In this document: piece by piece, positions 31,628 to 38,879 of the stretch
How positions within the stretch are numbered: position 1 is the first letter of the stretch
How the letters are laid out: the number at the start of each line of letters is the position of its first letter
Assembly (NCBI RefSeq): GCF_000176135.1
Contig: NZ_ACZN01000019.1
Location: 1 to 64,000, forward strand
DNA from: Vibrio coralliilyticus ATCC BAA-450
GTDB taxonomy: Bacteria > Pseudomonadota > Gammaproteobacteria > Enterobacterales > Vibrionaceae
DNA length: 64,000 nt
Direction of reading: 5' to 3'
Translations under genes and position numbers: made by a program
Notes under the pieces: generated by a model
What the model was told of the DNA's origin: nothing
Databases searched by the model: none
The model's input: the letters and a program-made list of their open reading frames with translations, nothing else

Positions 31628-31819
31628 TCAATAGTACTTGTCACAACCTATATGCAGTTGTGGGTCATCCATTAATTCGCTGATGTCAGCGGCAAACTGC
31701 TGATGAGAATCACGCTCCTCTATAAGAATCGCATGGTTCTTCTTATCAACGGCCAATACTCTTCCAACACCCTGTTTGCATTCCACCAGCATACCTTTTT
31801 CGATTTCAGTAATATCCAT
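31628..31819 (-). CDS. small conserved-looking protein of unknown function
   Basis: The 63-residue acidic protein (MDITEIEKGMLVECKQGVG...) has two cysteines and a pattern like a small beta-barrel: EKGMLVECKQGVGRVLAVD followed by ILIEERDSHQQFAADISELMDDP. I do not recognise a family. That it is a real gene is supported by AGGGGAGAGG in front of the ATG, terminators on both sides, and an amino-acid composition unlike a chance frame. It lies between convergent ridA and co-directional mdh, whose direction it shares. Confidence 0.75.
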   Translation of the reverse strand: MDITEIEKGMLVECKQGVGRVLAVDKKNHAILIEERDSHQQFAADISELMDDPQLHIGCDKYY

Positions 31820-31873
31820 ATTCCTCTCCCCTTGTTGTTTATTTATTTACAACCTAGGGGATGAAAAGGATCA

Positions 31874-31901
31874 AAAAAGCCGACTCAAAGTCGGCTTTTT
31901 A
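31874..31901. terminator. terminator downstream of mdh
   Basis: AAAAAGCCGACT-CAA-AGTCGGCTTTTT is a perfect hairpin with T runs on both strands, 18 bases after the mdh stop codon. Confidence 0.87.
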
Positions 31902-31918
31902 TAATATTAGTTTATGGC

Positions 31919-32851
31919 TTACTTAACGAAATCCACACCCGTTTGGATGTCGCCGTTCAGTGTTTCTAACATGCCATCAAGTGCTGATTTTTCGAATGCA
32001 CTCAGTTCACCGTAGCTCAGGATCTCTTCAACGCCATCTTTACCCAGCTTCACGGGTTGTGCGAAGAACGGTGCATGCTCACCATTACCTTCAACGTAAG
32101 CGTACTCAACCACATCTTCACCTTGAAGTGCTTTCACTAGAGCAAGACCGAATCGGCAAGCCGCCTGACCCATAGACAGAGTTGCGCTACCGCCACCCGC
32201 TTTTGCCTCTACCACTTCAGTACCCGCATTCTGGATACGCTTAGTCAGTGCTTCTACTTCTTCTGCAGTGAACTCAACACCTTCTACCTGAGAAAGCAGA
32301 GGAAGGATTGTCACGCCAGAGTGACCACCGATAACCGGTACACGCACTTCACCTGGATCTTTATCTTTTAGATCCGCAACGAAAGTTTCAGAACGGATAA
32401 CATCCAGAGTTGTTACACCAAACAGGCGACGCTTATCATAAACGCCCGCTTTCTTAAGAACTTCTGCCGCAATTGGCACGGTAGTGTTGACTGGGTTAGT
32501 GATGATACCGATCATCGCTTTAGGACAAACGTGAGCGATTTTCTCAGCAAGAGACTTAACGATACCAGCGTTGACGTTAAATAGGTCTGCACGATCCATA
32601 CCAGGCTTACGTGCAACACCCGCTGAAATAAGAACAACATCCGCACCTTCAAGTGCTGGCGTTGGATCTTCGCCCGCATAACCTTTGATTGATACAGGCG
32701 TTGGGATGTGGCTTAGATCAGCAGCAACACCCGGAGTAACCGGAGCGATGTCGTAAAGTGCTAAATCTGAACCAGCAGGAAGACGGTTTTTTAGTAAAAG
32801 GGCTAGGGCTTGACCGATGCCTCCAGCGGCACCAATAACGGCTACTTTCAT
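31919..32851 (-). CDS. mdh: malate dehydrogenase
   Basis: NAD-dependent enzyme of the TCA cycle interconverting malate and oxaloacetate. The 310-residue protein begins [14 protein letters not shown] with the dinucleotide fold, has the substrate arginines in [13 protein letters not shown], the NPVN motif, and the catalytic His in [12 protein letters not shown]. Length and sequence match E. coli-type Mdh. It is divergent from argR, a highly conserved pairing in gammaproteobacteria, with a 330-base region between. Confidence 0.97.
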   Translation of the reverse strand: MKVAVIGAAGGIGQALALLLKNRLPAGSDLALYDIAPVTPGVAADLSHIPTPVSIKGYAGEDPTPALEGADVVLISAGVARKPGMDRADLFNVNAGIVKSLAEKIAHVCPKAMIGIITNPVNTTVPIAAEVLKKAGVYDKRRLFGVTTLDVIRSETFVADLKDKDPGEVRVPVIGGHSGVTILPLLSQVEGVEFTAEEVEALTKRIQNAGTEVVEAKAGGGSATLSMGQAACRFGLALVKALQGEDVVEYAYVEGNGEHAPFFAQPVKLGKDGVEEILSYGELSAFEKSALDGMLETLNGDIQTGVDFVK

Positions 32852-33181
32852 CGTAGTTCTCCTTGAGATGAATCTCTTTATAAGTCTTGGGGTGATTTGA
32901 AATCAACGCTGTCCAAAGCTATAGCAATCACATACTGATTACAATCAATTAACGTCAGCTTTGCGACCTTGCGCAACTCAGTAACAACGTGCTACACACA
33001 AGTGTTTATTATCCTTACATTTACCTTTATTGACAAAGAGTTAAGTAATTAAAAATTGCAATCTTACATCTCCGTTTACAGTGACACGTTAGACAGATTT
33101 TAGGGATAGCATTGGCACAATTTGCATAGCTATGCGAGAATATTCACTTGATTTTTATAAAACTACGGTTGAGAGAGAACC
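32852..33181. other. mdh-argR divergent regulatory region
   Basis: 330 bases with no gene. A perfect 12-base palindrome GCATAGCTATGC (33124-33135) lies 46 bases before argR, next to GAATATTCAC, which resembles half an ARG box; argR autoregulation is expected from family knowledge but the site is not a clear consensus match. A TTGACA at 33030-33035 lacks a convincing -10 partner. Confidence 0.5.
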
Positions 33182-33652
33182 ATGCGTCATTCAGAAAAAC
33201 AAGATAACCTCGTCCGTGCCTTCAAAGCGCTATTGAAAGAGGAACGTTTTGGCTCCCAGGGGGATATTGTTGAGGCTCTGAAAAATGAAGGCTTCGAAAA
33301 CATCAACCAGTCTAAAGTTTCCCGTATGTTGACTAAATTCGGGGCAGTGCGTACTCGCAACGCTAAGATGGAGATGGTCTACTGCTTACCTGCAGAATTG
33401 GGTGTACCAACAGTATCCAGTTCTTTGCGTGAACTGGTACTGGATATTGACCGAAACAATGCTTTAGTGGTTATCCATACTGGACCGGGCGCTGCTCAGC
33501 TTATCGCTCGCTTGCTGGACTCGTTAGGTAAAGCAGAAGGCATTTTAGGTGTAGTGGCTGGTGACGATACTATCTTCATCACTCCGACACTGAATATGAC
33601 CACGGAACAATTATTCAATTCAGTCTGCGAACTATTTGAATATACTGGATAA
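33182..33652 (+). CDS. argR: arginine repressor ArgR
   Basis: Arginine-responsive hexameric DNA-binding protein that represses arginine biosynthesis genes and, in E. coli, assists cer recombination with PepA. The 156-residue protein has the winged-helix N-terminal domain ([20 protein letters not shown] and [17 protein letters not shown]) and the C-terminal oligomerisation and arginine-binding domain with the [15 protein letters not shown] helix and [12 protein letters not shown]. argF in this window is a probable target. Confidence 0.96.
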   Translation: MRHSEKQDNLVRAFKALLKEERFGSQGDIVEALKNEGFENINQSKVSRMLTKFGAVRTRNAKMEMVYCLPAELGVPTVSSSLRELVLDIDRNNALVVIHTGPGAAQLIARLLDSLGKAEGILGVVAGDDTIFITPTLNMTTEQLFNSVCELFEYTG

Positions 33653-33697
33653 GTTTCAGATATAACCCCTTATTATTGAGTCACTCGATGGCATTCT

Positions 33698-33719
33698 TCT
33701 TGTGACTCAAATCACATCT
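33698..33719. promoter_or_regulatory. CRP site upstream of the TAXI TRAP gene
   Basis: TGTGACTCAAATCACA matches TGTGA-N6-TCACA exactly. It lies 272 bases upstream of the TAXI binding-protein start and 48 bases after argR. A TAAATA 22 bases downstream would give a class II arrangement. cAMP-CRP control of carbon-source uptake is consistent with a TRAP transporter. Confidence 0.75.
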
Positions 33720-33775
33720 TAGATAAATCTCTTCTTCTAAATACACACTAAGCTAAATCCTTGATTCACCAGTGG

Positions 33776-33803
33776 TTTAACCTGCTAATTCAGGTTAAAT
33801 TTT
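33776..33803 (+). terminator. hairpin with T tail after argR
   Basis: TTTAACCTG-CTAATT-CAGGTTAAA is a perfect 9-bp hairpin followed by TTTT. It can end the argR transcript. If transcription of the TRAP genes starts at the CRP-linked promoter near 33750, it would lie in their leader and act as an attenuator. Confidence 0.7.
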
Positions 33804-33882
33804 CGCGCAAAAACCAGCCAATTTCGCTATATTTTTTAACAATCGTGTAATTATGTGCCAATTTTTTGGTATTATTCAGCCA

Positions 33883-33958
33883 CTTTTTCAACATACGGAT
33901 TGAAAAAGATGCCGTTTCCATAATAGGAAACTCCCGTAGCGACTACACTTGCTATGGG
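33883..33958 (+). promoter_or_regulatory. three consecutive hairpins in the TRAP leader
   Basis: Hairpin 1 is CTTTTTCAA/TTGAAAAAG (33883-33908), hairpin 2 is GTTTCC/GGAAAC (33914-33931), and hairpin 3 is CCCGTAGC/GCTATGGG with one G-U pair (33933-33958). They are packed with gaps of one to five bases and end 30 bases before the TAXI gene start. This looks like a structured 5' leader or a small RNA. No known riboswitch class is recognised. Confidence 0.55.
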
Positions 33959-33987
33959 GTTAATAATGAATAAAGGAAGGGAAATTC

Positions 33988-34956
33988 ATGGCATTGAACA
34001 AACTTATTAAAGTTGGTGCTATTGCAGCTGCTGTAATGGGTGCTGGCGCGGTTAACGCTCAAGAATTCATCACTATTGGTACAGGTTCTGTAACTGGTGT
34101 TTACTACCCAACTGGTGGTGCAATTTGTAAGCTAGTTAACAAAGGCCGTAAAGATCACAACATTCGTTGTTCTGTAGAATCGACAGGTGGTTCGATCTAC
34201 AACGTCAACACTATCCGTGCGGGCGAGCTGGACTTCGGTATCGTTCAGTCTGACTGGCAGTACCATGGTTACAACGGTACAAGTAAGTTTGCTGAACAAG
34301 GCCCGTACAAAGAGCTACGTGCAATGTTCTCTCTACACACAGAACCATTCAACATCATTGCTCGTTCTGACTCTGGTATCGAAAACGTTGCAGACCTGAA
34401 AGGCAAGCGCGTAAACATCGGTAACCCAGGTTCTGGTGACCGTGCGACTATGGGTGTAGTAATGGAAGCAATGGGCTGGACTAACGACAGCTTCAAGCTT
34501 GCATCTGAGCTAAAAGGTTCTGAGCGTTCACAAGCCTTGTGTGACAACAAAATCGACGCGTTCGTTTATGTTGTTGGCCATCCAAACGGATCAATCAAAG
34601 AAGCAACCACTTCATGTGATGCGAAGCTAGTATCAGCGACTGGCGCGAAAATCGATGAAATCGTTGCCGACAACCCATACTACGCATTCAGTACAGTTCC
34701 AGCGGGCATGTACCGTGGTACAGATAAAGACGTAAACAGCTTTGGTGTTGCCGCTACTATGGTAACTACAACAAACGTTTCTGACGAAGTTGCTTACAAC
34801 GTTGCAAAATCTGTATTCGAGAACTTCGATACCTTTAAGCGTCTGCACCCTGCGTTTGCAAACCTTAAGAAAGAAGACATGGTGAAAGCTGGTCTTTCTA
34901 TCCCTCTACACCCAGGTGCTGAGAAATACTACAAAGAAGTAGGTCTACTTAAGTAA
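33988..34956 (+). CDS. TAXI family TRAP transporter solute-binding protein
   Basis: Periplasmic receptor that delivers substrate to the fused TRAP permease encoded next. The 322-residue protein has a signal peptide (MALNKLIKVGAIAAAVMGAG, cut after VNA near 24), then the TAXI hallmark FITIGTGSVTGVYYPTGGAI, CSVESTGGSIYNVN, and LKGKRVNIGNPGSGDRATM. TAXI proteins commonly bind dicarboxylates or glutamate, but the ligand here is not known. The ribosome binding site AAGGAAGGG is strong. It is followed by two hairpins that probably raise its level above that of the permease. Confidence 0.93.
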   Translation: MALNKLIKVGAIAAAVMGAGAVNAQEFITIGTGSVTGVYYPTGGAICKLVNKGRKDHNIRCSVESTGGSIYNVNTIRAGELDFGIVQSDWQYHGYNGTSKFAEQGPYKELRAMFSLHTEPFNIIARSDSGIENVADLKGKRVNIGNPGSGDRATMGVVMEAMGWTNDSFKLASELKGSERSQALCDNKIDAFVYVVGHPNGSIKEATTSCDAKLVSATGAKIDEIVADNPYYAFSTVPAGMYRGTDKDVNSFGVAATMVTTTNVSDEVAYNVAKSVFENFDTFKRLHPAFANLKKEDMVKAGLSIPLHPGAEKYYKEVGLLK

Positions 34957-34968
34957 CCTCTCTTTGTT

Positions 34969-34996
34969 CACCAGGGAGGTCACTACCTCCTTGGTG
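34969..34996 (+). repeat. 12-bp stem hairpin after the TAXI gene
   Basis: CACCAGGGAGGT-CACT-ACCTCCTTGGTG forms a 12-bp stem with one G-U pair and a 4-base loop, 13 bases after the stop codon. It lacks a T tail and so is likely a 3' stabiliser of the binding-protein mRNA, not a terminator. Confidence 0.65.
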
Positions 34997-35034
34997 CAGC
35001 AAGCTCTAAGGTATTGAGCAATATCGTATTATTT

Positions 35035-35068
35035 GGAGTTTCACATTTTTGAAACTCCTCTTTATTTC
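35035..35068 (+). terminator. partial terminator between TAXI gene and permease
   Basis: GGAGTTTCA-CATTTT-TGAAACTCC followed by TCTTTATTTC is a hairpin with an interrupted T tract. It should stop a portion of transcripts before the permease gene. Confidence 0.6.
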
Positions 35069-35184
35069 TATCTATCAAAAACTTACAACCGAGCAATATT
35101 TCATCTTTTCACTAAACTGAAAGATGCAAAATCAGGTTCTGACAATCATAAAAAGACAGGCCATTTATAATAAGGATTAAGTAC

Positions 35185-37764
35185 ATGTCGAAGACAACAT
35201 CTCCGTCTCAAGACGTGCAAGAAATGGTAGCTCAAGCCGACACAGGTGCCCGTGCCCCGTTGGGGATTCCTGGCCGCATCTTATGGTTTGTGCCGCTATG
35301 TTGGTCATTATTCCAACTTTGGTACGCATCCCCTCTGCCGTTCATATTTAATTTTGGCGTACTCAACGACACTGAAGCACGTTCGATACATTTGATGTTT
35401 GCCGTGTTCCTAGCGTTTACCGCTTACCCTGCTCTGAAAACTTCTCCTCGTGATCGAATCCCTGCTCTGGATTGGCTACTGGCGTTAGCCGGCAGTTTCT
35501 CCGCTGCTTATATCTATATTTTCTACACCGAGCTGGCTGGCCGCTCAGGTGCTCCAACAACATTTGACATTGTGGTTGCAGTCATAGGAATGGTGCTGCT
35601 ACTGGAAGCTACACGTCGTGCACTGGGTCCACCACTGATGGTTGTTGCTGCAGTCTTCTTGCTGTACACCTTTGGCGGTCCGTACATGCCGGATGTTATC
35701 GCGCACAAAGGAGCAAGTCTGAACAAAGCCATGTCGCACCTATGGCTAACAACGGAAGGTGTATTTGGTGTTGCATTAGGCGTTTCGACATCATTCGTAT
35801 TCCTGTTTGTACTGTTTGGTGCAATGCTAGAACGTGCTGGTGCAGGCGCGTACTTCATTAAAGTCGCTTTCTCTCTACTCGGCCATATGAAAGGCGGCCC
35901 AGCGAAAGCGGCTGTTGTGGCATCAGGTTTGTCAGGTCTAGTTTCAGGCTCTTCAATTGCTAACGTTGTGACCACTGGTACCTTCACTATCCCACTAATG
36001 AAACGTGTCGGTTTCCCAGGAACAAAAGCAGGTGCAGTAGAAGTTGCCGCTTCAACCAACGGTCAGTTAACGCCACCTATCATGGGCGCAGCAGCCTTCC
36101 TTATGGTTGAATATGTCGGTATCTCATATGTAGAAGTGATTAAAGCCGCGATTCTTCCAGCTCTAATCTCATACATCGCTTTGATCTACATTGTTCACCT
36201 AGAAGCGTGTAAAGCGGGTATGACTGGCCTTCCGCGTCGTCACAATCCGACGCTAATCGCGAGCTTGCTGTCATTTACTGGCACCATCCTCGGCTTGTGT
36301 GTCATCAGTGCCGCGGTGTACTACGGTATTGGTTGGACGAAAGACGTCTTCGGTGATGCTGCTACACCAATCGTCACCGTTGCGCTACTTCTATCTTACG
36401 TCGGTTTAGTCAATATCTCGGCCAAATATGCCAAAGAAGGGGCGATTGAGATTGATGCCGAACTGACTGAAGTACCAGATCCAGGCCCAACAATTAAGTC
36501 TGGCTTACACTACCTGCTACCAATCGTTGTGCTGGTGTGGTGTTTAACCGTCGAACGTTTTTCTCCTGGTTTATCTGCGTTCTGGGCAACAGTATTCATG
36601 ATCTTTATCCTGATTACTCAACGTCCTCTCATGGCCGTACTTTCTAAACAAGGATCGATTGCTGAGCAAACCAAAGAAGGCTTTATTGACTTACTTGAGA
36701 GCCTAGTGTCTGGTGCTCGTAATATGATCGGTATCGGTGTTGCGACTGCAGCCGCGGGGACGGTTGTCGGTGTGGTGACTCTAACGGGTATCGGTCTGGT
36801 TATGACGGACTTTGTTGAGTTTATCTCTGGCGGTAACATCATCCTGATGTTGCTGTTTACCGCAGTCATCAGTCTTATCTTGGGTATGGGCCTGCCAACA
36901 ACAGCAAACTACATCGTGGTATCTACGCTGATGGCACCCGTTATTGTAACGCTAGGTGCACAAAGCGGCCTGATTATCCCTCTAATCGCCGTTCACTTGT
37001 TTGTGTTCTACTTCGGTATTCTGGCAGACGATACACCTCCGGTTGGTTTGGCTGCCTTTGCAGCAGCGGCGATCGCGAAGTCGGATCCGATTCGAACAGG
37101 TATTCAAGGCTTCACCTACGATATTCGTACTGCCATCTTGCCATTTATGTTCATCTTCAATACTCAGCTTCTTTTGATGGGTATTGATAGTTGGTGGCAT
37201 TTGTTGCTCACGATCATATCTTCCGTCATCGCAATGCTGATATTCTCTGCAGCAACACAAGGCTGGTGGTTTACGAAGAACAAGTGGTGGGAAACGGTTC
37301 TGCTCTTGGTTCTGACGTTTACTTTCTTCCGCCCTGGTTTCTGGTGGGATCAAATTTACCCAGCCAAAGTACTTCACCCAGGTACAGAGATCGCGCAAAT
37401 CACTGAACAGCTACCAGTTGGTCAAGAGATTGAGCTTCTTGTTGCGGGTGAGAACCTTGAAGGCGATTTCATCTCGAAGACCGTCCGACTGCCATTCGAG
37501 GACAGCGCAAAGTCCGCTGAAGATCGTATCTCATCTATGGGTCTGATGTTAAATAACAGCAATGGCCGTATGTTGGTAGATATGGTCGAGTTCGGTAGCC
37601 CAGCAGAAGCAGCTGGTGTTGATTTCGACTGGGAAATTCGCTCGGTTGTAGTGGATGCAGATCGACCAATGAAAGAGTGGGTCTTCGTTCCTGCACTGCT
37701 ACTGCTCATCGGTCTAGGTATGAACCAGAGAAGACGAGCTCGTAAGGATGAACTGAGCGCGTAA
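35185..37764 (+). CDS. TRAP transporter fused permease (DctQM fusion) with DUF3394-like C-terminal domain
   Basis: Sodium-driven membrane component of the TAXI-TRAP system, with the 4-TM small and 12-TM large subunits in one 859-residue chain. The first membrane helices (IPGRILWFVPLCWSLFQLWY onward) belong to the small-subunit part; the large-subunit part contains the helix-loop segment AAVVASGLSGLVSGSSIANV, GQLTPPIMGAAAFLMVEY, and the second half ILGMGLPTTANYIVV and FGILADDTPPVGLAAF. After the transporter (from about 700) is an added region with a PDZ-like stretch (LVDMVEFGSPAEAAGVDFDW) and a final membrane helix. The extra region is a Vibrio-type DUF3394 extension of unknown role. Confidence 0.92.
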   Translation: MSKTTSPSQDVQEMVAQADTGARAPLGIPGRILWFVPLCWSLFQLWYASPLPFIFNFGVLNDTEARSIHLMFAVFLAFTAYPALKTSPRDRIPALDWLLALAGSFSAAYIYIFYTELAGRSGAPTTFDIVVAVIGMVLLLEATRRALGPPLMVVAAVFLLYTFGGPYMPDVIAHKGASLNKAMSHLWLTTEGVFGVALGVSTSFVFLFVLFGAMLERAGAGAYFIKVAFSLLGHMKGGPAKAAVVASGLSGLVSGSSIANVVTTGTFTIPLMKRVGFPGTKAGAVEVAASTNGQLTPPIMGAAAFLMVEYVGISYVEVIKAAILPALISYIALIYIVHLEACKAGMTGLPRRHNPTLIASLLSFTGTILGLCVISAAVYYGIGWTKDVFGDAATPIVTVALLLSYVGLVNISAKYAKEGAIEIDAELTEVPDPGPTIKSGLHYLLPIVVLVWCLTVERFSPGLSAFWATVFMIFILITQRPLMAVLSKQGSIAEQTKEGFIDLLESLVSGARNMIGIGVATAAAGTVVGVVTLTGIGLVMTDFVEFISGGNIILMLLFTAVISLILGMGLPTTANYIVVSTLMAPVIVTLGAQSGLIIPLIAVHLFVFYFGILADDTPPVGLAAFAAAAIAKSDPIRTGIQGFTYDIRTAILPFMFIFNTQLLLMGIDSWWHLLLTIISSVIAMLIFSAATQGWWFTKNKWWETVLLLVLTFTFFRPGFWWDQIYPAKVLHPGTEIAQITEQLPVGQEIELLVAGENLEGDFISKTVRLPFEDSAKSAEDRISSMGLMLNNSNGRMLVDMVEFGSPAEAAGVDFDWEIRSVVVDADRPMKEWVFVPALLLLIGLGMNQRRRARKDELSA

Positions 37765-37770
37765 CTTAGT

Positions 37771-37840
37771 TAGCCTCGCTCCATAGAAGGAAGTGAGGCT
37801 ACACTTATACTAAACCACTTAAACCTAGTGGATTTGGTAT
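37771..37840. repeat. two inverted repeats between TRAP permease and usp
   Basis: The first is TAGCCTC/GAGGCTA (37771-37801, long loop with inner TCC/GGA pairing). The second (37807-37840) is ATACTAAACCACT/AGTGGATTTGGTAT, a 13-bp stem with one bulged A, one G-U pair and a 7-base loop. Neither has a T tail. The second has the look of a dispersed intergenic repeat of vibrios, but copies elsewhere could not be checked here. Confidence 0.55.
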
Positions 37841-37898
37841 TAACTAAGGATGCACATCTCAGCCATTTCCATGGTTGTGACTGAATAGAGAGCTATCG

Positions 37899-38336
37899 AT
37901 GTATAAGCAAATTCTTGTTCCTGTCGATCTGAACGACAAAGGCTTTTCTGATAAAGCACTTGAGCTGGCTGTCTGGCACGCCAAGCACTCCAATGCTCAA
38001 GTTCATCTTCTAAACGTATTACCAGGTATTCACATGTCAATGGTTGCGACCTACTTTCCAAAGGATGCCGCAGCAAAAATGAAAAATGACGTTGAGAATC
38101 AGCTGAAACAGTTCGCTGTCCAGCACATTCCTGAAGAAGTCGTATATAAAGCGCACGTAGCCGAAGGCAAAGCGTACGCGACTATTCTCGACTATGCGGA
38201 AAAGCTTGGTGCCGACCTGATTGTGATGCCAAGCCATAAACGTTCTAAACTGGATAAAGTGGTATTAGGTTCCGTCGCCAGTAAAGTGGTTCAGAACTCA
38301 CCCATCAATGTCTTGGTGGTAAAACCGCAAGGTTAA
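37899..38336 (+). CDS. universal stress protein (UspA family)
   Basis: The 145-residue protein begins MYKQILVPVDLNDKGFSDKA with the UspA Rossmann-like fold, has HLLNVLPGIHMSMVATYFP, and ends with the family motif VLGSVASKVVQNSPINVLVVK. The nucleotide motif is partly altered: MPSHKRSKLDKVVLGS lacks the usual G-2x-G before the final G. It follows the TRAP permease on the same strand, separated by 134 bases with inverted repeats. In Halomonas a Usp (TeaD) binds ATP and tunes the linked TeaABC TRAP transporter; a similar partnership is inferred here from neighbourhood only. Confidence 0.9.
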   Translation: MYKQILVPVDLNDKGFSDKALELAVWHAKHSNAQVHLLNVLPGIHMSMVATYFPKDAAAKMKNDVENQLKQFAVQHIPEEVVYKAHVAEGKAYATILDYAEKLGADLIVMPSHKRSKLDKVVLGSVASKVVQNSPINVLVVKPQG

Positions 38337-38353
38337 GTGGATTGAATAAAGAC

Positions 38354-38381
38354 AAAAGGCGCTCAATTGAGCGCCTTTTTT
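38354..38381 (+). terminator. terminator after usp
   Basis: AAAAGGCGCTCAATTGAGCGCCTTTTTT is a self-complementary hairpin with a T run, 17 bases after the usp stop. Confidence 0.85.
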
Positions 38382-38428
38382 AATAGTTACTAACGATTGA
38401 TATTATAGTTTCAATCGAATTTAACTAA

Positions 38429-38443
38429 TGATAATAATTATCA
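38429..38443. promoter_or_regulatory. Fur box before the DUF2061 gene
   Basis: TGATAATAATTATCA is a perfect match to the 7-1-7 Fur palindrome TGATAAT-N-ATTATCA. It is 38 bases before the ATG of the DUF2061 gene, a position to repress it when iron is plentiful. Confidence 0.8.
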
Positions 38444-38480
38444 ATAATGATCCTATTAACACCAAAGACTGGATCACATC

Positions 38481-38873
38481 ATGAAAAAGACACTAACCTT
38501 TGCTGCTATTCACTTCACAATCGCGTTCACGGTCGCGTATCTATTAACGGGTGATATCTTGATCGGCAGTCTGATTGCCATGATCGAACCTATGGTGAAC
38601 ACCGTTGCATTTTATTTTCATGAACGAGTGTGGCAAGCCTCACCCCAGTTGAAAAAACGTGAGAACGCTACAGCACTGAAAACCACTAGCTTTGCCGTTG
38701 TACACTTTAGTGTGGCGTTCAGTGTGGCTTATCTTTTGACAGGGAGCTGGTTAGTCGGTGGCGTTATGGCCGCGATTGAACCAAGTATCAATACTCTCGC
38801 CTACTATTTCCATGAGCGAGTGTGGCAGCGTAAACAAAGCCCGCTATTTCCACAGCAAGCTGCTCACGTTTGA
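38481..38873 (+). CDS. DUF2061 membrane protein with two tandem repeats
   Basis: The 130-residue protein consists of two copies of a roughly 50-residue unit. Copy 1 (1-52) has FAAIHFTIAFTVAYLLTGD, IEPMVNTVAFYFHERVWQ; copy 2 (66-117) has FAVVHFSVAFSVAYLLTGS, IEPSINTLAYYFHERVWQ. Each copy has two hydrophobic segments, giving about four membrane helices. The function of the family is unknown. Conserved His and Glu in each copy (AxxHF, FHERVW) could bind metal or heme, but that is speculation. A perfect Fur box lies upstream, so the gene is probably induced by iron shortage. It is convergent with the GH2-like gene, with 6 bases between the stops. Confidence 0.85.
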   Translation: MKKTLTFAAIHFTIAFTVAYLLTGDILIGSLIAMIEPMVNTVAFYFHERVWQASPQLKKRENATALKTTSFAVVHFSVAFSVAYLLTGSWLVGGVMAAIEPSINTLAYYFHERVWQRKQSPLFPQQAAHV

Positions 38874-38879
38874 AAACCA

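Larger units (their letters stand above)
33653..33987. other. argR-TRAP intergenic region with serial regulatory structures
   Basis: 335 bases without an ORF. In order it holds a perfect CRP-type palindrome (33701-33716), a TAAATA at 33738-33743 that would place that site at -41.5, a terminator-like hairpin (33776-33803), an AT-rich stretch with TATATT near 33825-33830, and three back-to-back hairpins (33883-33958) before the AAGGAAGGG ribosome binding site of the next gene. Confidence 0.75.

Noticed and set aside
33113-33127. TGGCAC...TTTGCAT upstream of argR as a sigma-54 promoter
   Set aside because: GG and GC are only 8 bases apart; sigma-54 needs 10.
35523-36059. 178-codon frame opposite the TRAP permease
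   Set aside because: Low-complexity Ala/Thr/Pro-rich antisense shadow of a membrane-protein gene.
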